Below are positions 32,843 through 40,014 of a DNA stretch of 40,014 nucleotides, in pieces. The DNA is from Chara braunii (taxonomy: Eukaryota > Streptophyta > Charophyceae > Charales > Characeae). Both the position numbers and the translations under genes were made by a program. Position 1 is the stretch's first letter. Each line of letters opens with the position of its first letter. The notes below the pieces were generated by a model. It ran no database searches, was not told where the DNA came from, and saw nothing but the letters and a program-made list of their open reading frames with translations. Where the stretch lies: assembly GCA_003427395.1 (NCBI GenBank), contig BFEA01000001.1, forward strand, positions 3,763,150-3,803,163, given 5' to 3'.

Positions 32843-32878
32843 GTCTCTTATACACATCTAGATGTGTATAAGAGACAG
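32841..32878. other. Nextera (Tn5 mosaic-end) mate-pair junction, artefact
   Basis: Two 19-base Tn5 mosaic ends in inverted orientation, back to back: the second half is AGATGTGTATAAGAGACAG and the first is its reverse complement. This perfect 38-bp palindrome is the circularisation junction used in Nextera mate-pair libraries, so it is laboratory sequence and not part of the genome. ORF translations through it are meaningless. Confidence 0.98.
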
Positions 32879-32981
32879 GCCTAGGCTGAAGGGCATGGCC
32901 GATTTCGACCATGTGATATTCAAGATCGCACGGCTAAAATCAGTCGCGCACACAGATACAGCATGGGGGGGGAAAAAGGAA

Positions 32982-33014
32982 GACACACATAAATCGAGAA
33001 AAGGTCAATTTTTT
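32982..33014 (+). ncRNA. U6 snRNA-derived fragment 3 (3' end)
   Basis: GACACACATAAATCGAGAAA followed by AGGTCAATTTTTTAA matches the U6 3' end (GACACGCATAAATCGAGAAA, TGGTCCAAATTTT) including the T-run. Confidence 0.75.
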
Positions 33015-33042
33015 AATTAAAAAAGTTAAAAAAAAAAGAAAC

Positions 33043-33104
33043 GGAACAACACACAGAAGATTAGCATGGCCCCTGTGCAAGGATGAGAAATGGTCCAAAT
33101 GTTT
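33043..33104 (+). ncRNA. U6 snRNA-derived fragment 4 (internal deletion)
   Basis: GGAACAACACACAGAAGATT, AGCATGGCCCCTGTGCAAGG, ATGAGAAATGGTCCAAATG: U6 body joined to its 3' end, with about 14 bases missing between GGATGA and GAAATGG. The missing block is the one present in fragment 3 just upstream. Confidence 0.85.
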
Positions 33105-33298
33105 AACACCTGCCTAACCAAAAATAAAAATAAAAATCACATCCATGATAACAATCAAGTTGAGAAAGCAATGAACGCCAGACTAAGCGAAGAATAATGA
33201 AGATATATAAAACAACAAGTGTGATGTTCAAGTCGCTTCCCCCTCTCCTACTTTCACGATTCCCTTCTCGAAACCTCAATGTATCCACTGGCTTGCAT

Positions 33299-33342
<44 letters not shown>

Positions 33343-34203
33343 CTTTTTCTCTCCAAAGTGCCAGCGCACTGACTCCCAGCAGCAGTCCAACAAGTGCAAG
33401 GGAGAGTAAATGAATGAGGCTGGCATGCCAGTCTTTTGCAGTGTTTGCACGGCTGGGCCTGCCTCAAGTTGTCTCCTCAGATGACTGAGATTTCATGATC
33501 TGTATGGTCAATAATTTGCCGCGGCCACAGAACTATCACGATGAATGAGACCTCACTCTCAGGGAAGCTTTGCGGGAATCCTACTGCCAGATCTGGCAGG
33601 ATCCGCACCATGCCCTCTCTGAACTGCTAGATGACCTCAACATACGATGGACAAATTGTAGGGTAGATGAACCCTCCTGGCAAAGAAGACCCTGGATGAC
33701 TTTGCAGTCCCATGCCTCCCGACCAACTTTCTGTTGATCCCTGAGAACCCCCATCACACAATGGCCCCTGGCCCCGCCCTGCAGTAACCCATCCCGCTTC
33801 CCACCCGCTACCCTCGCCACCATCTCCTTTTTGGACCCCTCCCGCCCCCGGATCCTCTATCATCCCGCTGCCTCTACATCCACTGCAGATGATGGGGACA
33901 ACTGGGCGTCTTCAGGCCACTGTGGCGAACAACTGGTATGAGGACAAGAGCAACAACAGACATGGGGACATTGGACAGACGGCATGCAAAGAGTACAATA
34001 TGTGCAAAAGCAGCATCCTTGACTCACTTATGAACTCAGTGACTTCCTGCTGCTGGCTCTCTCCGGGGAACATTGCTCGGACCGATCACTAGAGATATAT
34101 GGGGACTGGGAACCTTCTTCATTAAGGGGTTCACCTGAAGTGAATGTGGATATGGGTAGAACCTGTAAAATCTGTAACTTTGGCTCATTCATAATGCTGT
34201 GAA
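33105..34203. other. Unassigned DNA with (TG)n
   Basis: A (TG)20 microsatellite at 33302-33341. No gene recognised; several short ORFs (33581-33863 minus, 33889-34092 plus) lack known motifs. Confidence 0.4.
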
Positions 34204-34233
34204 GGGACGTTGGACCCGGTTTCCAGCAGGTGC
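34204..34233 (+). mobile_element. GGGACG-repeat, copy 6 (5' fragment)
   Basis: GGGACGTTGGACCCGGTTTC then CAGCAGGTG only; the rest is absent. Confidence 0.6.
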
Positions 34234-34426
34234 GAGTTAGCTTTAGTAGAATTTCAATGGTTTGGTGGAGGGGGTTCGGAAAATGAAGAATGATTAATCA
34301 TCATTATGAGGATTGAAACTGCTAGAGGGGAATGTTCTATATGGCGGTCTGCTCAGGACTGAAGAGGTGGTTTTGATTCTTTTGAACTCTTATCAAGCTG
34401 TATCACTTGACATTTTTTCTGTATAA

Positions 34427-34550
34427 GGGACGCTGAACCCGGTTTTCAGCAGGTGATACTCCCCACCAATAGACTGGAGTCTCAACTGGGTTAGGAATGG
34501 ATGCTCTTATCACCATTCCTAATGACTTCAGTTGTGTTTAAAAAAAAAAC
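34427..34550 (+). mobile_element. GGGACG-repeat, copy 7 (full length, variant hairpin)
   Basis: GGGACGCTGAACCCGG, then CACCAATAGACTGGAG, then a perfect 10-bp inverted repeat TTAGGAATGG / CCATTCCTAA around loop core CTCTTATCA, then an A-run (34540-34549). The stem sequence differs completely from copy 1 yet pairs perfectly. Confidence 0.75.
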
Positions 34551-34590
34551 GGTTTCCAGCAGGTGCAGCTCTCCACCAAAAAAAAATAAA
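34551..34590 (+). mobile_element. GGGACG-repeat, copy 8 (fragment)
   Basis: GGTTTCCAGCAGGTGCAGCT then CTCCACCA and A-rich tail, directly after the A-tail of copy 7. Confidence 0.6.
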
Positions 34591-34595
34591 AAAAT

Positions 34596-34700
34596 TTGCC
34601 GCGGCCAATGTGTGTCTGGACCCTGCTGGCCTTGGAAGCTTCCAGAAACAGTTCTGAGGATTCAGAGGACTGTGATCTGCGGCCGTGGTTGACTCCTGAG
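34596..34700 (+). repeat. LINE-related fragment
   Basis: Matches 30450-30560: GTGTGTCTGGACCCTGCTGG, CCTTGGAAGCTTCCAGAA and GATCTGCGGCCGTGGTTG. Encodes NVCLDPAGLGSF in one frame, parallel to SVCLDPVDLGNF there. Confidence 0.6.
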
Positions 34701-35287
34701 GAAATCTTTGAGTCTCTGACTTCTGCACCCCATGCGGGCTGACTGTTTAGTTTCCTAGGGCCTACTATTGACTCGTAGAGGCCCTGCATACCTTCATTTA
34801 TTCCCTGACCCTAGGTCTACGGACCTAAGAAAATATTTTTTCGAGACCCTTTTTGGAGGCCCATGACCCCAGAACTTCAATTTGGCCAAAACGACGACCC
34901 AAAATGGTTGTACCCCTTTTCAAAGCTCTGTTGGGGTTTTCCTGAGACTGCTTTCCAACAAAGGACTTTGACTGGGACAAAGACTGGACCTTATTCTACA
35001 GAACTGAGGGCCACTTTCTCGCGAACTCTGGGACCCTACAGACCTATTTCTCATGCCCAGCCTTGACTCACACTTCAGATGCGTGTTTCTGTGCTGAATT
35101 TTGAGCCCAGTTCATTGAACCGAGGTACAATCAAACCCGAAGGAGGGCACCCTTATGCACTGAAGGGCAAATCAGACAAATGCACATACACCTCAGAACG
35201 TACAATCTTTTTCCGGCAGACGCACAGTCGAGCGAGCTCAAAATTATGCCATATGACATATACCATCTTCATCAAAATAAAAGATAT
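34701..35287. other. Unassigned DNA
   Basis: No gene recognised on either strand; no repeats noted. Confidence 0.35.
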
Positions 35288-35342
35288 GGTCATTATCACT
35301 GTATCTAGACTGAAAGTTGCCCCAAATACAGTTATAATGACC
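35288..35342. repeat. 55-bp foldback (palindrome 1)
   Basis: Arms GGTCATTATCACTGTAT and ATACAGTTATAATGACC are inverted repeats with one mismatch over 17 bp. The core CTAGA...AGTTGCCCC recurs in palindrome 2. Confidence 0.85.
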
Positions 35343-35619
35343 GTACATTCTATGCAGGGGAAGAGAGTAGAGTAGCCGGCCCCCGGCATGTTGCAATGGC
35401 GTGTGAGGCAGGACCTCATCATGGGTACCTCCTCTTCATGTGCCCTTGACTAGACTTCTTCCACATATCTTCTACTGTGTCAGCATATAGGGAGTGGAGC
35501 CATCAACTCTAGGGAGGGCTACTACCAGCATGGGCTCTTACCCCTGCTGGTAGTAGAAGTCCCCTACGTGGTGATTCCCTGAAGGAAAAAAAGCAATAAA
35601 AAAAAACATGGGGTAACTT

Positions 35620-35855
35620 CGGCGCAGTCACGAAAACAGTCTGTAATTGCACTTCAGGCAATCCCGCGAATACAACACACCCCCACGCAACCCCACCGGA
35701 CCCGAAACGTAGGTCATATACATTCAGCATTACCGGCCCTTTTGCCTCAAGTGCAATTACAAACTCAAACCCTGACTGCGCCCTAGTTTTCTCAAAAAAC
35801 ATACAGACGTTGTCCCCACAAACTCTGCACACATGCCAACTACTGTCCATCCATT
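35620..35855 (-). CDS. Possible exon of an unrecognised gene
   Basis: Acceptor TTATTTGTCTTTCAG at 35856, then an open frame: WMDSSWHVCRVCGDNVCMFF, EKTRAQSGFEFVIALEAKGP, VMLNVYDLRFG. It looks like a beta-sandwich module ending in a V.L.V.DL strand, as in carbohydrate-binding modules, but I do not recognise the family. The 3' end is not fixed. A candidate previous exon ends at 35928 (AAG|GTAGTG donor), with a 70-base intron and compatible phase reading PKQRKWQYVLSGEE into EWMDSSW. An inverted repeat (35639-35660 / 35743-35764) overlaps it, so it could be a non-coding foldback. Confidence 0.35.
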
Positions 35856-35927
35856 CTGAAAGACAAATAACCAACTAGTGTCAACCCGCTTGGGTTATTT
35901 CTACCCTATATAACCCTGTGGAACTGA

Positions 35928-36125
35928 CACTACCTTCTTCCCCGGATAGTACATACTGCCATTTTCGCTGCTTCGGGACTGAAATGCGAGCCAAGTACGG
36001 CCATAGTGGCCTTGCATTCTCTCCAGGGGAAGACGGGTAGTTGGCGTCTGTGTACTTCCTGTGCTATTTAGCCCAGTCATCTTAACAGCTCCTACAATTT
36101 CATGGTCAAGAAGCTCAACAGTCAA
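35928..36125 (-). CDS. Possible upstream exon of the same unrecognised gene
   Basis: Open in two frames up to the donor AAG|GTAGTG. One frame reads LLDHEIVGAVKMTGLNSTGS and RTWLAFQSRSSENGSMYYPG; another, after a possible TTTCAG acceptor at about 35981, reads PKQRKWQYVLSGEE, which is the one in phase with 35855. No family recognised; low confidence. Confidence 0.25.
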
Positions 36126-36145
36126 TCACTTTTGAAAATGGCCTC

Positions 36146-36299
36146 TGTTTTTTTGTTTTTGTTTTGTTTTGTTTTTTGAAAAAAAAACACCCCCACCAGT
36201 GTTAGTGCTGCTGATATGAGCAAACACCGCTAACGCCTGGGGAGAGGCTCCATCTATTGGTGGGGAGCGTCGCCTGCTGGAAAACGGGTCCAGCGTCCC
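36146..36299 (-). mobile_element. GGGACG-repeat, copy 9 (full length)
   Basis: Minus strand: GGGACGCTGGACCCGTTTTC at 36299, CACCAATAGATGGAG, terminal hairpin GTTAG.GGTG / CACTAAC with loop core CTCATATCA, then A-rich tail (T-rich 36146-36178). Compared with copy 1, the stem changes C to T on one side and G to A on the other, so pairing is kept. Confidence 0.77.
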
Positions 36300-36589
36300 T
36301 TATGCAGAGAAGAGAATGGGTTTTGGAACGATCCGAAAGAAAGGACTTCTTGGAGAACCAGTTTGGGAATAGGTCAACCAGAAACTCCTTTTGCAAGGCT
36401 ATCACCTGAGCCGGAACCTTCGACCCGACCATCATGTTACGGTTGATTGGTTTCGACAGGACCACCCCGTAAGAGCCGCGGCCTTTTGATTCCGATAAGG
36501 GTCAAGGCCCATATGGGGGATCGCTGGAATACACAGCACTCGACATGCATTTTCTGAACCGGATACAGTCAAAGTGTTGCACTTGTCGG

Positions 36590-36699
36590 AATGCACCTGG
36601 TACAGAAAGCGTCCAAGTGCATTGAGAGTGTTGTGTAGTGGACCAAGGCCCATGTGGATTCCGATCCCTGCCCTTGCCATTGTGTAGTTTCATTTCACT
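36590..36699 (-). CDS. Possible exon, CUB-like segment
   Basis: Acceptor GGATGTTTTCGCAG at 36700, then SEMKLHNGKGRDRNPHGPWS and CTWTLSVPGAFRQVQHF. C.W.LSVP......F resembles the start of a CUB domain (extracellular beta-sandwich), but the match is short and the exon end is not fixed. Same strand as the 35.6-36.1 kb candidates. Confidence 0.25.
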
Positions 36700-36920
36700 C
36701 TGCGAAAACATCCAAGGTAAGGGTTTGATCCCCGAACTTGCAAACAACAAGCACGGAAATCCCAACCCCCGGTCCCATTATCTGTCCCTTTTGAGGACAG
36801 GGTCTGGGGGAGTACCGTCCCTCAAATTGAGTTCCAATCTGGATAGCCCGCACAGCTGACTCCCTATTGCCTCTATCCTATACACCACAGACAAGGATGC
36901 ATCACCTAGTACCGTCTTCA

Positions 36921-37007
36921 CCCGAATAGAACACCACCCTGTCATTATCACTGTATCTAGATGAACAGTTGCCCTATTAGCTATAATGACCGGGTGTTCT
37001 ATTCGGG
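36921..37007. repeat. 87-bp foldback (palindrome 2)
   Basis: Outer arms CCCGAATAGAACACC / GGTGTTCTATTCGGG are a perfect 15-bp inverted repeat. Inner arms GTCATTAT / ATAATGAC also pair. The core shares CACTGTATCTAGA and AGTTGCCC with palindrome 1. Confidence 0.85.
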
Positions 37008-37180
37008 TGTTCTGATGGACCACGGATCAGACGTCAAGCAATATATGTCAGATGATGGGAGACCCTATCCATCTGATCTACAGTATCTCCAAACCAAACT
37101 GAGGCTTCGAGCCCAGTCTAATCTATCAGACGGAACCCTAACCATGATGTGATGTGTATAACAGTGATGTGATGTGTTTC

Positions 37181-37205
37181 AGCTGGAAGACGGGTCCAGC
37201 GCCCC
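37181..37205 (-). mobile_element. GGGACG-repeat, copy 10 (fragment)
   Basis: Minus strand GGGGCGCTGGACCCGTCTTC then CAGCT; 5' part only. Confidence 0.5.
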
Positions 37206-37718
37206 TATACAGTGGTGTGTAGCTATGCCCTACCTTCAGAACCGATCTGTATATGCACAGCAATCCATATGAATCAACATCCAACCGGTGTGTCTTCACT
37301 CATCGATTAACACATGTCCCCAGAAGGGAAAACCCTATCCCCTAACCTAGCATAGCACTATAGTAAGCGAGGCATCAAGGCCAATTCTATTGATCAATCC
37401 AGAAATCGGACCTTAACACAGATATGAAGTGAAACCCCAGAGCTGATGTACTCTACATGAAGGAGCAGAGGCATTGATTACTTCCCAACGCAGGGGAAGG
37501 ATTGACCTCCCGCTCATAAAGCATACATGTCCTATACAATGATGTGTATAGATGTCATTTTGCGCATTTATTCACCAACAATAGCAAGCGCAATCCTCAA
37601 CAATCCTTTCGTGATTAAGAGTTGAGGATCAGACAGGTAAGAGGCACTCAACCCTAATCATCGCAGGGAGATCATCTATCCTATCCCCACCCGGTGCCAG
37701 AAAAGAAGAGATGATTCA
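37206..37718. other. Unassigned DNA
   Basis: No gene or clear repeat. Confidence 0.35.
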
Positions 37719-38127
37719 TCATGAAAAAAACACCGAGTAGGGGTGGGGGGAAACAGAACCAAATCGTACCTTCAACCTCAAGCCCCACTTCGCCATCCGC
37801 AACAAGCTACAAAATCCCCCCCACTGCCCTGATGACGGCATCTGTCCCGTGATGCTGATAAGGAGCAAGGATGCAGAAGCACCACTCTCTGCCTCGCTAC
37901 CTCCGTGGTTGTCGCCGCCGCCGTCGTCGTGGCTGTTGTTATTCTTCTTGTTATTGTTGTTGTTGTTGTTATCGCCGTCCTTGTTGCTGTCCGTGTCATC
38001 CTTCTCACCCACCTCACCCTTTTCCCCCAATCCCTGCTCACCATCATTTTTATTGTTGTTGTTGTTGTTGTTGTTGTTGTTATCAACATCCTCACCCATC
38101 TCGACCATCTCGTTGTTTTCGCCGTCT

Positions 38128-38159
<32 letters not shown>

Positions 38160-38205
38160 ATCAACATCCTCACCCATCTCGACCATCTTGTTGTTTTCGC
38201 CGTCT

Positions 38206-38284
<79 letters not shown>

Positions 38285-38331
38285 CAGTGTCAGCGTTCTC
38301 TCCCCTCTCCTACATCGCGTTGGTGTTGCCG

Positions 38332-38375
<44 letters not shown>

Positions 38376-38389
38376 GCTGCTGCTGTTGC

Positions 38390-38420
<31 letters not shown>

Positions 38421-39218
38421 ATCCGCCTCCACGCCTATCCCACCCAGCTTGCCCATTCGCCGTTCGCCGCCGTTGTTGAAGTTACTATTGTTATTATTGT
38501 CGTTGATATTATTGTCATTGTTGTTGTTGACCATCCCGCCCGTCCCGCCAATCCCGCCCATTCCTTGCCTCTCTTCTTCCAACCCCTGCTCCACCTCCAT
38601 TATTGTTGTTGTTGAAGTTGTTGTTGTTACTGTTGCCGTTGCCGCTGCCGCTGCCGCCACTTCCACCATTACCAATAGCCCCCACTCCCCTTCCCACTCA
38701 GCTGCGTCATCGGTGGCATATTCCCCTTCTCCATTGCCATCTGCACTCTCATCCCCAACCTCCCACTCACCTGCATCATCAGCGGCATATTCCCTCTCTC
38801 CATCTCCAACTGCACTCTCATCCTCAGCCTGGTTAGACAGTGCCATCAGGTTAACCCACCTTTCTTCTCCCCCCCCCTCATACTCATCGCATTCACTCAC
38901 AGCAACAGCACAACTCGGCTCTCTTTCATATTCCCAGATCTCACCTATAGCGCAGATATTTGTATAATAGCGGAGCACATCGCGAACGTCATCTTGCTCA
39001 CCTTCAGAATCTTCTGTAAGCGAGACTTCGTCTTCATTATGAAAGAGCTTATCCTGTAGTCGAAGTGCTCCACGTTGTAGCTCCCCTTCCATCTCCATCC
39101 CTCGTCCGGAGTGCTGTGCCACGTATTGCAATTCGTCGTCAGTCTCCAGTGCTGGTGCTACCCCTGCCCGCGCGTCGCGGATGTTCACGTACCTCAGCAG
39201 ATGCCATGTGGCAATCAA
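37719..39218 (-). CDS. Putative Asn-rich, acidic ORF, split by one stop
   Basis: One minus-strand frame stays open over about 500 codons except for a TAG at 38310-38312. The N-terminal half is acidic (VSLTEDSEGEQDDVRDV, then two copies of a unit with EYA.DDA.EWE). It is followed by Gly-rich stretches and long poly-Asn runs from (AAC)n, then two copies of MVEMGEDVD + poly-Asn + KDGE. The first ATG in frame is MEMEGELQRG (near 39100); the frame is open further upstream, perhaps as an exon with a GAG|GTACGTG donor. No family recognised. The sustained frame through unequal repeats favours a real protein; microsatellite expansion in a pseudogene is the alternative. It is not antisense to a gene I can identify. 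Confidence 0.4.
37935..38425. repeat. (TTG)n / (AAC)n trinucleotide arrays
   Basis: Five or more blocks, the longest about 77 bp (38206-38282), separated by short coding-like spacers. Plus-strand poly-Leu/poly-Val/poly-Cys ORFs are frame readings of this array. Confidence 0.95.
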
Positions 39219-39613
39219 AGAGCCACGTGCTTCTGCCGGGCGCGCGCACAGGCCTAGCAGCCTGGGAGCTTACCTCCCCAGGCGCTAGTCGAGCCGGGGG
39301 AACCGGGCCTACCGGTCCACCGACGTCAGGGCGCTAACGGCAGCGCAGCCCTTCCTCCGACTCCCATCTCAATTTCTATACTGTCCCTAGTTTGCTCTCT
39401 CCTACTCTTGTTGCTGCCTTCGTCATGCTACGCTCTTACTATCCTCAACCATCCTCAGCCATCCTTTCAACAATAGTTTTCAGAACTTTTGAAAAAGCGA
39501 TTTTTTTTGGTTTATTGTTTAAGAACAGGACCTTACGGTTTTGAAAAAACATCCTTCCTCATGCCACCGGTACCTCAATTGGTTCATAAACTGTTTTGTA
39601 CATGTCTTCATAT
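39219..39613. other. Unassigned DNA with a tRNA A-box-like word
   Basis: GGTACCTCAATTGGTTCATA at 39569-39588 resembles a tRNA D-arm and lies 25 bases before GGGACG-repeat copy 11. No gene recognised. Confidence 0.35.
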
Positions 39614-39696
39614 GGGACGCTCAGCCCGATTCCCAGCAAGTCCTGCTCCCCACGAATAGATTGGAGCATGTCTTAAAAAAAAAAAAAAAAAAAAAA
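39614..39696 (+). mobile_element. GGGACG-repeat, copy 11 (short form)
   Basis: GGGACGCTCAGCCCGATTCC, then CACGAATAGATTGGAG, then an A-run of about 22 (39675-39696). It lies antisense to the dynein gene, with the A-run ending 8 bp from the 5' splice site of the 39705-39797 exon. Confidence 0.75.
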
Positions 39697-39704
39697 CCTC
39701 TTAC

Positions 39705-39797
39705 CTGCAAGAAACTGATGAATTCCACAAACTCTTCAACTGTCGTCGGCTTTGCCAGAAGCTTTGCGTTTGACGAGTGCACCTCAGATATGAAGGC
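39705..39797 (-). CDS. Dynein heavy chain exon, tail segment (out of order)
   Basis: 93 bases, phase 0 at both ends: acceptor GACTTCAACAG, 31 codons, donor CAG|GTAAGAGG. Pieces: AFISEVHSSNAKLLA and KPTTVEEFVEFISFLQ. The K.PTT..EFV..I.FL pattern follows the LLPSP segment in axonemal dynein tails. Phase and sequence fit perfectly between AAERYQ (end of the 30.0 kb exon) and SVLERKDEF (start of the 27.5 kb exon). It is therefore part of the same gene but placed 5' of an exon it should follow. Confidence 0.9.
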
Positions 39798-39949
39798 CTG
39801 TTGAAGTCAACATGAAAAGACATCTCAGTAGGATGGATCAATAAGCACTAATACGGAAACAAAAGTAAAGGAGGGTGAGAGAATGTTGGAAAGGGAGTAT
39901 AAAAGAGGGGAAAAGAGCAGAGAGGCGAAGACGGTGAAGGAGAATGCAG

Positions 39950-39952
<3 letters not shown>

Positions 39953-40014
<62 letters not shown>
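39953..40014. repeat. (GA)n microsatellite at window end
   Basis: About 30 GA units running off the window. A candidate point for a wrong contig join with the (GA)n at 32803-32840. Confidence 0.97.

Noticed and set aside
32841-32878. Perfect 38-bp palindrome as a natural regulatory or transposon end
   Set aside because: Identical to back-to-back Tn5 mosaic ends used in library construction.
32541-32912. ORFs on the minus strand across 32.8 kb
   Set aside because: They read through (GA)n and sequencing adapter.
37849-38967. Long plus-strand ORFs rich in Leu, Val or Cys over 37.8-38.9 kb
   Set aside because: All three frames are open only because (TTG)n lacks stops; the minus-strand frame has the more structured, non-repetitive ends.
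1-40014. CRISPR array, bacterial operon, phage or defence system
   Set aside because: No spaced identical repeats, no ribosome binding sites or gene clusters; introns and LTR elements show eukaryotic DNA.

Overview
This is eukaryotic nuclear DNA with few genes and many repeats. The host is most likely a streptophyte alga of the Chara type or another plant-lineage organism with flagellated sperm; that placement is inference. It rests on four things seen here: exons of an axonemal-type dynein heavy chain, introns of 3.8 to 12.5 kb filled with transposable elements, two chromodomain Ty3/gypsy retrotransposons (one with the initiator-tRNA-Met primer site common in plant elements), and U6 snRNA pseudogene pieces with a plant-like 3' half. 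There is no prokaryotic gene organisation.

The thread through the window is one dynein heavy chain gene on the minus strand. Five short exons with good splice sites and matching phases lie at 39705-39797, 29969-30082, 27388-27676, 14770-14876 and 10758-10921. They encode about 255 residues of the tail just before and into the linker. Their genomic order does not match their protein order: the 39.7 kb exon belongs between the 30.0 kb and 27.5 kb exons. An untrimmed Tn5/Nextera mate-pair junction at 32841-32878 and an 18-base gap at 28837-28854 suggest that the block right of 32.88 kb has been placed on the wrong side of the 28.86-32.84 kb block.

Layout: 1.4-9.9 kb, a decayed chromovirus on the minus strand with both LTRs. 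10-15.6 kb, dynein exons with tRNA-like fragments, a GGAT minisatellite and unassigned intron DNA. 15.8-26.1 kb, a second decayed chromovirus on the plus strand inside a dynein intron. 26-30 kb, U6-derived fragments, a 204-bp tandem duplication, dynein exons and the gap. 30.4-32.4 kb, a LINE relic and a two-copy 560-620 bp tandem repeat. 32.8-33.1 kb, sequencing adapter and more U6 pieces. 34-37.2 kb, several copies of a poly(A)-tailed repeat, three foldback sequences and possible exons of an unrecognised gene. 37.7-39.2 kb, a minus-strand ORF rich in asparagine runs made of (AAC)n.

The most unusual biological signal is a short dispersed repeat (11 copies or fragments) starting GGGACGCTGG and ending in poly(A). 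The copies with a full 3' part carry a terminal hairpin whose stem differs between copies while pairing is kept and whose loop is conserved. It looks like an undescribed SINE-like retroposon with a structured tail.
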